Positions 53,016-62,164 of a stretch of DNA of 64,000 nucleotides are shown piece by piece. A model generated the notes under the pieces. The model ran no database searches and was not told the DNA's origin. It saw only the letters and a list, made by a program, of their open reading frames with translations. How positions within the stretch are numbered: the stretch's first letter is position 1; every line of letters begins with the position of its first letter. The DNA is taken from positions 124,001 to 188,000 of the forward strand of contig NZ_JACDIS010000004.1 in the NCBI RefSeq assembly GCF_013839525.1, in the 5' to 3' direction. This stretch comes from Chthonobacter rhizosphaerae. GTDB taxonomy: Bacteria > Pseudomonadota > Alphaproteobacteria > Rhizobiales > Pleomorphomonadaceae. The position numbers and the translations under genes were made by a program.

Positions 53016-55406
53016 ATGCCGTGCATGCAACGAGCCTTGACCCGTGTCGTCATTTACGTCGGACTGTTGGGATTGGTGGCTGGTTGTTCCGGTGGCGGTG
53101 GCGGAGGAGGTGATGGCGACAGCACCGCGTCCACGCCCGCGCTCCAGGCCGTCCTCGATCGGTTCGTCAGCGCGGGCGCCGCGTCGGCGTCCTATCTGAG
53201 CGCCTTCAACGAGACCGCGGCCGACCAGGTCCGGTCGTCGGCGGAATTCGCCGCGCAGGATCGCAGCGTCCTCATTCAGAGCAGGCCGTACGACACCTTC
53301 TCCTACGACGCGATCAACGCCGAATATCCGCTGTCCGTCAGCCTGACCGGCGCCGGCCAGACCATTGCGGTCGTGGACAGCGGGTTCCGGCTGACGCATG
53401 ACGAACTGGCGGGGAAGACCCTTTCCACCTTCGGCAGCTTCAACGCCGAGGACCATGGCACGGGCGTCGCGGCGGTCGCGGCGGGCAGTTGGGACGGTCG
53501 CGGCATGATGGGCGTCGCTCCAGGGGCGAGCCTTCATCTCTCCTCCTACCGGCTTGGCTTCGCCGGCCGCGCCGACGCCACCCTCGACGCTCTGAACAAG
53601 GGCGCGGTGGTGCAGAACAACTCCTGGGGCTTCGTGGACCAGAGCGGCCGGACGATACCCATCTCGTCCGTCCAGGCATACCTTGCGGCCAATCCGGGCG
53701 AGAGCGTCGCCGCCGCCATCAGTGCCACGGTCGGCGGCTCGGAAGCGGACATCACCAGGTATATCGACGCGCTCCGCGCCTTCACCGACCGGGGCGTCGT
53801 GGTCTTCGCGGCCCCGAACGAGACCGACACCGCCAGCCTCTCGGTGCTGGACGCGCTTCCGATCGTCGTGCCGGATCTTCAGAAGGGCTGGCTCGTCGCC
53901 ACCAGCAGCGACGCGAGCCTCTCCGGCGACGAGGTGGTCTCGGCCCGCCGCCTGTCGGCCGCGTGCCTGGAGATGGCGCACAGCTGCCTGGCCGCGGAAG
54001 GCGTCGTCTACACGGCGGACGCCACCTCCGACACGGGCTACAGGCTGGCGTCCGGGACATCCTATGCGGCCCCGCAGATCTCGGCCGGCGTCGCGCTCCT
54101 GGCACAGGCCTTCCCGAACCTGCCGGCGAGCGATCTCCGCCGCCGGCTGCTGGCGAGCGCCAACAACCGGTTCTATGGCCACACGGGCGAGACCGACTTC
54201 GGCAACGGGGTCGTCCACGGCTTCAACGAGGAGTTCGGCCACGGCTTCATGGACCTGAAGGCCGCCCTCCTGCCGATCGGCGGCGTCGGCCTGCCGACCG
54301 GCAACAGCGCCTATGGCGGGATCGCACCACTCGGCTCGGCCCAGGTGTCGGCCGGGCCCGCCTCGGGCGACGCGCTGGAACGGGCTCTCGAAGGCCAGTC
54401 GATCACGGTGTTCGACCGGTTGGGCACGGACTTCGCGGTCTCCGCCATGGCGCTCTACGGCGGCACCACCGCCTCCACCCTCTCCGAGCGCCTGGACCGG
54501 TTCGCCGCGCCGGAGCGCCGGGTCGGCGGCACGGCGCTGGCCTCCTTCGCGCTGTCGGCGGGCGGGGACGACGCGGGCTGGGGCTGGAGCCTTCATGCGG
54601 GCGAGAGCACCGACCTCCTGCACCACCTCGGACTCGTGGCGTCCGAGACCGCCCTTCCGGTCGGCCCGGCGTCGCTCGCGGCCCTTGCGCCCGACGCATC
54701 GGCGGTCGGCATCAAGGCCGAGCTCGACGCCGACACCTCCGTGTCCGTGTTCAGCGTCTCCAGCGCGTTTACCGAGGAGAGCTGGTCGACGGAGGCCGAC
54801 GGCGTCACCGCGTCGGGCGGCGGCGTTTCGCTGTCCCAGACCATCGGCGCGTCGACGCTGTCCTTCGGCGCCTCCTTCCTGACCGAGTCCGACGCCCTCC
54901 TGGGCTTCGCGGTGGACGACCCGTCCGGCGATCTCGACGCCCTGTCCGGCAGCCTCAGTCTGGGCTTCTCCACGCCGCTGCCCATGGAGGACACCTCGCT
55001 CATCCTGTCGGCGGAATTCGGCATGGGCGAAAGCAGCGGCGACGGCATGGTCCGGCAGACCGGGACGGCCGCGTTCAGCACCTTGGGGGCGGCGATCCGG
55101 ACCAGGTCCGTGTTCGGCGTGAACGACGCCCTGACGCTGTTCGCCCGCCAGCCGCTGCGGATCGAGAGCGGCTCCGTGGACGTGATCGTGCCGAGCGGCC
55201 GGACCCTCGACGGCACGGTTACCGAACGGGCGCTTTCGGTGGACCTCACCCCGTCCGCGCGCCAGGTCGACCTCGGTTTCGAGTATTCCGCGGCTCTCGG
55301 CGACCGGACGCAGGTGCGCTTCGGCGCGGCCCTGTCCCACAACGAGGAGCACGTGGCGGGCGAGACGGGCCTCAGCATCATGGGGGCGCTCCGCCAGACG
55401 TTCTGA
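53016..55406 (+). CDS. subtilisin-family (S8) serine protease autotransporter with lipobox-like N-terminus
   Basis: The 796-residue product has a signal sequence ending in a lipobox-like LVAGC (Cys about residue 24) followed by a seven-Gly run. The S8 protease domain shows the catalytic Asp in VVDSGF, His in DHGTGVAAVAAG, oxyanion Asn in FAAPNE and Ser in GTSYAAPQ. The C-terminal ~270 residues alternate polar and hydrophobic residues and end in a terminal Phe (RQTF), typical of an outer-membrane autotransporter barrel. It would be exported to the surface. ATG 53016 is used; a second ATG nine bases on is possible. It has no obvious operon partner. Confidence 0.93.
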   Translation: MPCMQRALTRVVIYVGLLGLVAGCSGGGGGGGDGDSTASTPALQAVLDRFVSAGAASASYLSAFNETAADQVRSSAEFAAQDRSVLIQSRPYDTFSYDAINAEYPLSVSLTGAGQTIAVVDSGFRLTHDELAGKTLSTFGSFNAEDHGTGVAAVAAGSWDGRGMMGVAPGASLHLSSYRLGFAGRADATLDALNKGAVVQNNSWGFVDQSGRTIPISSVQAYLAANPGESVAAAISATVGGSEADITRYIDALRAFTDRGVVVFAAPNETDTASLSVLDALPIVVPDLQKGWLVATSSDASLSGDEVVSARRLSAACLEMAHSCLAAEGVVYTADATSDTGYRLASGTSYAAPQISAGVALLAQAFPNLPASDLRRRLLASANNRFYGHTGETDFGNGVVHGFNEEFGHGFMDLKAALLPIGGVGLPTGNSAYGGIAPLGSAQVSAGPASGDALERALEGQSITVFDRLGTDFAVSAMALYGGTTASTLSERLDRFAAPERRVGGTALASFALSAGGDDAGWGWSLHAGESTDLLHHLGLVASETALPVGPASLAALAPDASAVGIKAELDADTSVSVFSVSSAFTEESWSTEADGVTASGGGVSLSQTIGASTLSFGASFLTESDALLGFAVDDPSGDLDALSGSLSLGFSTPLPMEDTSLILSAEFGMGESSGDGMVRQTGTAAFSTLGAAIRTRSVFGVNDALTLFARQPLRIESGSVDVIVPSGRTLDGTVTERALSVDLTPSARQVDLGFEYSAALGDRTQVRFGAALSHNEEHVAGETGLSIMGALRQTF

Positions 55407-55515
55407 CGACCGGGCGGTCGCTCCCGCACGCGCCAAGGCCCGGAGCGGACCATCTGTCGCGTTCGGGCCGGCTCGGCTATGGTCGCCCGCCCTGCCCCCG
55501 TTCGGATGCCAGCCG

Positions 55516-56004
55516 ATGACCGCCTCGTCCCTCGACGCCCTTCTCGCCGACCTCCTCGACCAGGAGCGGCGGCTCGTCTTCCCGAGCTTCGACAACGACA
55601 CGGCCATCGACCTCGGCCTCGCCATCGTGGCCGAGGCGCGCCGGCGGGGCCTCGCCGTCACCGTGGACGTGACCCGGGTCGGCCAGCAGATCTTCCACAT
55701 GGCCCTCCCCGGCACCAGCGCCGACAACGACCAATGGGTCGCGCGCAAGACCGCCGTCGTGATGCGGTTCGGCCACTCCTCCTACTACATGGGCCGGAAG
55801 GCGGTGCAGAAGGGCGTTCCGTTCCACGAGGCCCACCTGGTGGACCCGCTCGCCTATGCGGCCCATGGCGGCTGCTTTCCGGTCACCGTGGCGGGCACCG
55901 GGCTCGTCGGAACGGTCACGGTGTCGGGCCTGCCCCAGGAGGAGGACCACGCGCTCGTTGTCGCCGTCCTGGAGCGCTTCCTCGTAGACCGGTTCGGCGG
56001 CTGA
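55516..56004 (+). CDS. UPF0303/heme-degrading domain (GlcG/HbpS-like) protein
   Basis: The 162-residue cytosolic protein shows the UPF0303 features FDNDTAIDLGLAIVAEARRRGLAVTVDVTRVGQQIF, WVARKTAVVMRFGHSS and AAHGGCFPVTVAGTGLVGTVTVSGLPQEEDH. The fold is shared with heme-binding HbpS/GlcG proteins, and annotation as 'heme-degrading' rests on that similarity; no activity is established for this subgroup. Confidence 0.92.
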   Translation: MTASSLDALLADLLDQERRLVFPSFDNDTAIDLGLAIVAEARRRGLAVTVDVTRVGQQIFHMALPGTSADNDQWVARKTAVVMRFGHSSYYMGRKAVQKGVPFHEAHLVDPLAYAAHGGCFPVTVAGTGLVGTVTVSGLPQEEDHALVVAVLERFLVDRFGG

Positions 56005-56390
56005 CACCATTTCCCGGCGCCGGCGGGAATGACAGCTCCCGTCGGGCCGTTCTCTACCGGGGCGTCCGCCGGCGGTCTAACCGTCCGATTGGCGCGCCGG
56101 CATACGGCCGGAGTTGAAGCGGCGCGAGCCGCCCGACGCGTCGTGTCTTTTGCGGGGCACTGCCGCTCCTTCGGCGTGCATTCATCCAGTATTCATCTTC
56201 GTCATACTTGGCGCGCCTCGGCCTGCGTCTTGCCGCAATCGGCCTTTTTGCAGCGCCGATGGCGCCGTCGCGCGCGCTCTTTTTCCTCCGACGCTCGCTC
56301 TTCTCTGCACGGCTATCGATCCGTCAGGAACCAACCGACAGGTCTGCGGTTCTTTCCGCACTGTTCGTCCGAGTTGAGAAAGCGAAGACC
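56005..56390. other. gene-free interval upstream of the OmpA-family gene
   Basis: No coding region is supported, although a frame continuous with the OmpA gene stays open. It contains TATTCATCTTCGTCATACTTGG (AT-richer, around 56190) and a weak EcfG-like element: GGAAC (56327-56331), 16 bases, GGTT (56348-56351), 40 bp before the start. Confidence 0.45.
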
Positions 56391-58472
56391 ATGGACAAGA
56401 AGAAGCAGCGCCTGCTCGCGGGCGTGTTCGCACCCGTGATGCTGTTCGGCGGCGTCGCCGCGGCCGGTCCGGCCGAGGGTCCCCTCCTGTTCGCCCAGGC
56501 CGAGGATCCGCTCCTGGTGCCGCCGCCGGGCGCCGACGAGCCGGAGGAGCAGAACCGCCGCCAGTCCGAGCCCGAACCGGAGGCCGAGGCACCGGCCGAA
56601 AGCGAGGCGCCGGCCGAGGAACCCGCCGCCGAGGAACCGGCTGCGGAAGAGCCGGCCGCCGAAGAGCCTGCAGCGGAAGAGCCTGCTGCCGAAGAGCCTG
56701 CTGCCGAAGAGCCAGCCGCTGAAGAGCCTGCTACGGAAGAGCCCGCTGCCGAGGAGCCTGCTGCCGAGGAGCCCACCGCGGAACAGCCGGCCGCCGAGGA
56801 GCCCGCTGCCGAACCGGAGGCGGAGGAGCCCGCCACGGAGGCGCCCGCGTCCGACGAGCCGCCCGCGCAGAACCGGACCGGCGAGCAGCCGGCCGAGGAT
56901 GCCGGCGAGACCGAGGGCGACGCCCCCGCGACCGAGGAGGCGCCCGCCACCCAGTCCTCCCCGGAGGAGTCCGAAACCCGGTCCGAGGATCCCGCGGCCG
57001 ATGCGCCCGAGGGCGAGACGAGCGGCGAATCCGACCGCGACGCCGGGACGACGAGCGAGCCGGAGGCCGGGACCGAGCGCACCGGCGAGGCCGATCCGTC
57101 CGAACCGGAAGCCCAGCAGCGCCGGAGCACCGTCCGCGAGGAGCTTCGCCGGCGCCAGCAGGAAGGCGAGCCGACCGATCAGGCCGAGGACACCGAACGG
57201 GCCAACGAGCCTGCCGCCGAGACCGATCGCGCCGCCGACCAGCCGGAAACGGACACGGAACGCACGGCCGACCAGCCGGAGACCGATACGGACCGGACCG
57301 ACACCGAGCGCGCCGGCGACCAGCCGGCCGATGCGCCGTCCGCCGCCGCCGCGGACGAGGACCCCGCCCGCACCGAGGAACGGCGAGACCGGATCCAGGT
57401 TCTGGAAGACCGGCGCGAGCAGCGCCTGGAGGAATTGGAGCGCGACCTCGACGAGGATGAGCGCACAGCCCGAAGGGAGGAACGCCGGCGCGACCGCGAA
57501 GCCCGCATCCGCGACCGCGAGGAGCGCCTGCGCGCTTTCGAGCAGCGGGACGTGGAGCGCCTGGAGGACATCCGCCGCAGCCGCGAGGAGCGGCGCGACG
57601 CGGCCGGCCGGATCATCATCGAGGAGCCGGGCGACCGCCGGATCATCCGCACCGAGGATCGCACGATCATCCAGTACAACGAGATCGACCGGCTCGGCTT
57701 CGGCGCCGAGGACGTGACCACTGACCGCGACCGGGACGGTCGCACGGTGACCACCATCGTCCGGCCGGGCGGCGTGCGGGTCATCACCGTCACGGACGAG
57801 GAAGGCCGCGTGCTTCGCCGCGTCCGCCGCGCGCCGGACGGCGACGAGTACGTCCTCTTCGACAACACCCGCTTCTACGAGCGCGACCGTGATCGGGATC
57901 GGGACTACGAGGACTACTATGTGGTCGACGTGCCGCCGCCGGTGATCGACATCCCGGAAGACGAGTATATCGTGGAAGCGGACGAGGCCTCGCCCGACCT
58001 CATCTACGACGCCTTCGCGGCGCCGCCTGTCCAGCGCGTCGAGCGGCGCTACAGCCTGGAGCAGGTGGTGAACACGCCGGCGCTCCGCGAGCGGGTGCGC
58101 CGGGTGGACATCGACACCATCACGTTCGACACCGGGTCGGCGCGGGTGAACGAGGACCAGATCGGAGCCCTTGAGACGATCGCCGACGCCATCCTGAACG
58201 TCCTGAAGAAGAACCCCAACGAGGTCTTCCTCATCGAGGGCCACACGGACGCGGTCGGCGCCGACATCGACAACCTGTCGCTGTCGGACCGGCGGGCCGA
58301 GGAGGTGGCGTCGCTCCTGACCGAGTACTACGACGTTCCGGCCGAAAACCTGACCACCAAGGGCTACGGCGAGCAGTACCTTAAGGTGGACACGGAGGGC
58401 GCCGAGCGTGAGAACCGCCGCGTGACCATGCGCCGGATCACCGACCTTCTGCAGACCAGCCAGGCGCAGTAA
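56391..58472 (+). CDS. OmpA family protein with long acidic Pro/Ala/Glu repeat region
   Basis: The 693-residue product has a signal peptide (KKKQRLLAGVFAPVMLFGGVAAA), then about 250 residues dominated by AEEPA-type pentapeptide repeats and other Glu/Pro/Ala/Thr sequence. A strongly charged coiled-coil stretch follows (RREERRRDREARIRDREERLRAFEQR). The C-terminal OmpA-like peptidoglycan-binding domain (about 570-690) has DTITFDTGSARVNEDQI, EGHTDAVGADIDNLSLSDRRAEEV and KGYGEQYLKV. It probably anchors in the periplasm on peptidoglycan through OmpA while the long acidic region spans or fills the periplasm. The encoded repeat DNA (about 56615-56815) is itself repetitive and may vary in length between strains. 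Confidence 0.9.
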   Translation: MDKKKQRLLAGVFAPVMLFGGVAAAGPAEGPLLFAQAEDPLLVPPPGADEPEEQNRRQSEPEPEAEAPAESEAPAEEPAAEEPAAEEPAAEEPAAEEPAAEEPAAEEPAAEEPATEEPAAEEPAAEEPTAEQPAAEEPAAEPEAEEPATEAPASDEPPAQNRTGEQPAEDAGETEGDAPATEEAPATQSSPEESETRSEDPAADAPEGETSGESDRDAGTTSEPEAGTERTGEADPSEPEAQQRRSTVREELRRRQQEGEPTDQAEDTERANEPAAETDRAADQPETDTERTADQPETDTDRTDTERAGDQPADAPSAAAADEDPARTEERRDRIQVLEDRREQRLEELERDLDEDERTARREERRRDREARIRDREERLRAFEQRDVERLEDIRRSREERRDAAGRIIIEEPGDRRIIRTEDRTIIQYNEIDRLGFGAEDVTTDRDRDGRTVTTIVRPGGVRVITVTDEEGRVLRRVRRAPDGDEYVLFDNTRFYERDRDRDRDYEDYYVVDVPPPVIDIPEDEYIVEADEASPDLIYDAFAAPPVQRVERRYSLEQVVNTPALRERVRRVDIDTITFDTGSARVNEDQIGALETIADAILNVLKKNPNEVFLIEGHTDAVGADIDNLSLSDRRAEEVASLLTEYYDVPAENLTTKGYGEQYLKVDTEGAERENRRVTMRRITDLLQTSQAQ

Positions 58473-58497
58473 AGCCGGCGCGCCGAAGCCGCACGGG

Positions 58498-58528
58498 AAG
58501 GCCGTCCGCTCCGGCGGGCGGCCTTTTT
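58498..58528 (+). terminator. rho-independent terminator after the OmpA-family gene
   Basis: GC-rich stem pairing AAGGCCG.CCGC with GGCGG.CGGCC, closing with a TTTTT run, 26 bp past the stop codon. Confidence 0.88.
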
Positions 58529-58642
58529 GGCGTTGTCCGGCGTTCTTGGGCGATCAGGCCGGTCGGGACTCGACAAGTTGTCGCGGCCGTCCCACAAAGA
58601 CGCTTTGGAAGTGGGCGACGGCCGTCGCCCGGGAGGCCGATC

Positions 58643-59560
58643 TTGGAAATCAAGTGGCTGGAGGATTTCGTCAGCCTCGCCAACACGCGCAGCTTCTCCA
58701 AGTCGGCGGTGGAGCGCCACGTCACCCAGTCGGCGTTCAGCCGCAGGATCCAGCAGCTGGAGCAGTGGCTCGGCGTGCCGCTCGTGGACCGGTCCACCTA
58801 CCCGACCACCCTCACCGCCGAGGGCCGCCGGTTCCGCGAGACCGCCGAGGAGGTGCTGCGGCTCCTCTACGTGGAGCGATCGCAGCTCCGCTCCGGCCGC
58901 CTGCCGACCCAGAACACCGTCACCCTCTCCACCCTGCACGCCCTCTCGATCAACTTCTTCCCCACCTGGCTGAAAGCCGTGGAGGAGGGCTTCGGGCCGA
59001 TCAACGCCCGGCTCATCACCGACAATTTCCACGATTCCGTGCGGGTGTTCGCGGAGGGCGACTGCGACTTCCTGCTCACCTACGTGCACAACAGGGTGCC
59101 GGTGCTCCTCGACCCGGAGCGCTATCCGTCCCTGGAGCTCGGGGCCGACCGGCTGGTTCCCGTCTCCGCGCCCCTGGAGGACGGCCGGCCGCGCTACACC
59201 CTGCCGGGCACGCCGGACCGGCCGGTGCCGACGCTCAACTACCTGCCGGAGACCTTCCTCGGCAAGCTCGTCGGCATCCTGGTGGCGGAACGCGGCGAGA
59301 CGCTGCATCTCGCCAGCATCTACGAGAACGCCATGGCCGAGGCGCTGAAGATGATGGCCATCACCGGCCGCGGCGTCGCCTGGCTTCCGGAGAGCAGCGT
59401 GCGCCAGGAGATCAAGGCTGGCGTCCTGGTGGCGGTGGACCCGAGCGTGTCCGTGGAGATGCGCATCCGCATCTACCGTTCCATGGACAAGGTCCGGCCC
59501 ACGGTGGAGCGCCTCTGGCGCTTCCTGAAGGACCGCGCGGCGGTGCCGGCCGTCGCCTGA
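58643..59560 (+). CDS. LysR family transcriptional regulator
   Basis: The 305-residue LTTR has an N-terminal winged helix-turn-helix (WLEDFVSLANTRSFSKSAVERHVTQSAFSRRIQQLEQWLGVPLVDRS) and a periplasmic-binding-protein-like effector domain. The start codon is TTG at 58643, well supported by GGGAGG six bases upstream; no ATG lies near the conserved helix-turn-helix. It is in the same orientation as and 220 bp upstream of the aap transporter operon, so it may regulate amino-acid uptake, but this is not certain. Confidence 0.93.
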   Translation: MEIKWLEDFVSLANTRSFSKSAVERHVTQSAFSRRIQQLEQWLGVPLVDRSTYPTTLTAEGRRFRETAEEVLRLLYVERSQLRSGRLPTQNTVTLSTLHALSINFFPTWLKAVEEGFGPINARLITDNFHDSVRVFAEGDCDFLLTYVHNRVPVLLDPERYPSLELGADRLVPVSAPLEDGRPRYTLPGTPDRPVPTLNYLPETFLGKLVGILVAERGETLHLASIYENAMAEALKMMAITGRGVAWLPESSVRQEIKAGVLVAVDPSVSVEMRIRIYRSMDKVRPTVERLWRFLKDRAAVPAVA

Positions 59561-59781
59561 CGGGAACGGTGAAGATTCTGCTTCCCATCCAGGCAGGCCT
59601 TATATTTAATCAAGCTTCACGCCGATGTGGACAAGCTGCGCTTGCACAGCGGCCGACTGGTTTCCCATGAAAATTCGGAATTGGAAATATCTAAATCGAA
59701 TTGGATACGGAAACCGCTGGCGTACTATCCAACCTGGTCCCTTGAGGACCGAAGCAAGATCAAACCGGCAGGGAAACTTTC

Positions 59782-60810
59782 ATGGTGTATCGTAAGTGGA
59801 AGACGGCAGCGCTCGGGGCGGCGATGATCCTCGGTACGGCCGCCGCGTCGTCAGCGGCGACCCTTGACGAGGTTAAGGCGAAGGGCTTCGTCCAGTGCGG
59901 CGTGAACGCGGCGGGCCTCCAGGGCTTCGCGGCGCCGAACGACAAGGGCGAGTGGAGCGGCTTCGACATCGACATCTGCCGCGCGGTCGCGGCCGCTGTG
60001 TTCGGCGACGCCACCAAGGTGAAGTTCACGCCGCTGACCGCCAAGGAGCGGTTCACCGCGCTCCAGTCCGGCGAGATCGACGTCCTGTCGCGCAATTCGA
60101 CCTGGACCATGTCCCGCGACACCCAGCTCGGCATCGTGTTCACGGGCGTGAACTACTACGACGGCCAGGGCTTCATGGCCAAGAAGTCCCTCGGCGTCTC
60201 GTCCGCCAAGGACCTGAACGGCGCGTCCATCTGCGTCCAGTCCGGCACCACGACCGAACTGAACCTCGCCGACTGGTTCCGCGCCAACAATCTGCAGTTC
60301 AATCCGGTGGTGTTCGAGAAGCAGGAAGAAGCCGACGCCGCTTATGATTCCGGTCGCTGCGACGCCTACACCACCGACGCGTCCGGCCTCTACTCAATCC
60401 GTCTGAAGCTCGCCAATCCGGACGAGCACGTGGTGCTGCCGGAGATCATCTCCAAGGAGCCGCTCGGCCCGTCCGTCCGCCAGGGCGACGACCAGTGGGC
60501 GCTCATCGTCAAGTGGGCGCTGTTCGCCATGGTCAACGCCGAGGAACTCGGCGTCACCCAGGCCAACGTGGAGGAGCAGAAGACCGGCTCCGCCAATCCG
60601 GAGGTCAAGCGCCTGCTCGGGACCGATGGCGACTTCGGCAAGTCGCTCGGCCTCACGCCCGATTGGGCCGTGAACGTCATCAAGGCCGTCGGCAACTACG
60701 GTGAGAGCTTCGAGCGCAACGTCGGCCAGGGCTCGCCCCTGAAGATCGCGCGCGGCCTCAACGAGTTGTGGTCCAAGGGCGGCATCCAGTACGCGCCGCC
60801 GGTCCGCTGA
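59782..60810 (+). CDS. aapJ: general L-amino acid ABC transporter, substrate-binding protein
   Basis: The 342-residue periplasmic binding protein has a signal peptide (MVYRKWKTAALGAAMILGTAAASSAA), a family-3 solute-binding core (VQCGVNAAGLQGFAAPNDKGEWSGFDIDICRAVAAAVFGD) and the AapJ-type NSTWTMSRDTQLGIVFTGVNYYDGQGFM. It delivers a broad range of L-amino acids to AapQMP. The 221-bp upstream region is AT-rich and probably holds the operon promoter. A strong stem-loop follows the gene. Confidence 0.96.
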   Translation: MVYRKWKTAALGAAMILGTAAASSAATLDEVKAKGFVQCGVNAAGLQGFAAPNDKGEWSGFDIDICRAVAAAVFGDATKVKFTPLTAKERFTALQSGEIDVLSRNSTWTMSRDTQLGIVFTGVNYYDGQGFMAKKSLGVSSAKDLNGASICVQSGTTTELNLADWFRANNLQFNPVVFEKQEEADAAYDSGRCDAYTTDASGLYSIRLKLANPDEHVVLPEIISKEPLGPSVRQGDDQWALIVKWALFAMVNAEELGVTQANVEEQKTGSANPEVKRLLGTDGDFGKSLGLTPDWAVNVIKAVGNYGESFERNVGQGSPLKIARGLNELWSKGGIQYAPPVR

Positions 60811-60843
60811 GCAGGCCGGATCCTTCCGTACGACGTCCAGGCA

Positions 60844-60879
60844 TCGTCGCGACCACCCTGCTGCGGGTGGTCGCGACGA
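60844..60879 (+). terminator. stem-loop between aapJ and aapQ
   Basis: A perfect 15-bp stem (60844-60858 with 60865-60879) with a TGCTGC loop, without a T run. Such structures after binding-protein genes commonly stabilise the upstream mRNA or attenuate transcription so that the binding protein is made in excess. Confidence 0.8.
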
Positions 60880-60948
60880 CACCGCCCGGGCATCCCTTGA
60901 TCGTCGCCCGGTTCATCGCGCGCGGGCGGCCGCCGACGAGGTCGAGCC

Positions 60949-62157
60949 ATGACGCTGCGTGACGCTGCCCCGTCCACTCCGTTGTCCGGCCAGAGGGGGT
61001 CCGGATCATCCTGGCTGTACGATCCGACGATTCGCGGCATCGTCTTCCAGGTGCTCCTGGTCGTCGGTCTGGCGCTGTTCGGCTGGTGGGTCGTCCACAA
61101 CACGATCGTCAACCTGCGCGCCGCCAACATCGCGTCCGGCTTCGACTTCCTGAGCACGCGGGCGGGCTACGACATCGCCCAGAAGCCGATCGACTACACG
61201 ATCGACGACACCCACGGCCGCGCCTTCCTGGTCGGCCTCCTCAACACCCTCGTCGTCGCGGCGATCGGCGTCGTCCTCGCCACCGTCCTGGGCTTCTTAG
61301 TCGGCATCGCCCGCCTGTCGCCCAATTGGCTCCTCGCCAAGGTGGCGTCGGTCTACGTGGAGACCTTCCGCAACATCCCGCTGCTCCTGCAACTGCTGTT
61401 CTGGTACAAGGCCGTGCTGTCGGTGCTGCCGGGACCGCGCCAGGGCCTCGCGCTGCCCATGGGCAGCAACCTCTCCAACCGCGGTCTGATCATCCCGCGT
61501 CCGGTCATTGGCGAGGGCTTCGAGTTGGTCGTCGGCGCCGTAGCGGTCGCCCTGGCGGCGGCCTTCGGCCTGTCGCGCTGGGCGCGGGCCCGTCAGATGG
61601 CCACGGGCCAGAGCTTTCCGTCCGGTCTCGCGGGTCTCGCCCTCGTCGTCCTGCTGCCGACCTTCGCCTACGTGCTCGCAGGCATGCCGATCACGCTCGA
61701 ATATCCTGAACTGAAGGGCTTCAACTTCGCCGGCGGTCTGGTGCTGAAGCCGGAGTTCATGGCTCTGCTGCTCGGCCTCACGATCTACACGGCGTCCTTC
61801 ATCGCCGAAGTGGTGCGCGCGGGCGTCCTCGCCGTTTCGCACGGCCAGACGGAAGCAGCCTACGCGCTCGGTCTGCGGCCCAGCCGGACGCTGCGCCTCG
61901 TGATCGTCCCGCAGGCCATGCGGGTGATCATTCCGCCGCTCACGAGCCAGTATCTGAACCTTACCAAGAATTCCTCGCTAGCGGTCGCGGTCGGTTATCC
62001 GGATCTCGTCGCGGTCTTCGCCGGGTCGACTCTGAACATCACCGGCCGCGCCGTGGAGGTGATCTTCATCACCATGTCGGTCTACCTGGTGATCAGCCTC
62101 CTGACAGCCGCTTTCATGAATTGGTTCAACGCGCGCGTCGCACTGATCGAACGCTGA
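60949..62157 (+). CDS. aapQ: general L-amino acid ABC transporter, permease
   Basis: The 402-residue inner-membrane permease belongs to the HisM/AapQ type, with an unusually long periplasmic insertion typical of AapQ. The N-terminal helix is IVFQVLLVVGLALFGWWVVHNTIVNL; the EAA loop that docks on AapP is EAAYALGLRPSRTLRLVIVPQA. The segment AFLVGLLNTLVVAAIGVVLATVLGFLVGIARLS carries the conserved start of the permease domain. It follows the stem-loop after aapJ. Confidence 0.96.
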   Translation: MTLRDAAPSTPLSGQRGSGSSWLYDPTIRGIVFQVLLVVGLALFGWWVVHNTIVNLRAANIASGFDFLSTRAGYDIAQKPIDYTIDDTHGRAFLVGLLNTLVVAAIGVVLATVLGFLVGIARLSPNWLLAKVASVYVETFRNIPLLLQLLFWYKAVLSVLPGPRQGLALPMGSNLSNRGLIIPRPVIGEGFELVVGAVAVALAAAFGLSRWARARQMATGQSFPSGLAGLALVVLLPTFAYVLAGMPITLEYPELKGFNFAGGLVLKPEFMALLLGLTIYTASFIAEVVRAGVLAVSHGQTEAAYALGLRPSRTLRLVIVPQAMRVIIPPLTSQYLNLTKNSSLAVAVGYPDLVAVFAGSTLNITGRAVEVIFITMSVYLVISLLTAAFMNWFNARVALIER

Positions 62158-62164
62158 GGCACCG

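Noticed and set aside
56615-56815. Tandem 15-bp repeats considered as CRISPR or satellite
   Set aside because: They are in frame, encode AAEEP-type pentapeptides in an OmpA-family protein, and have no unique spacers.
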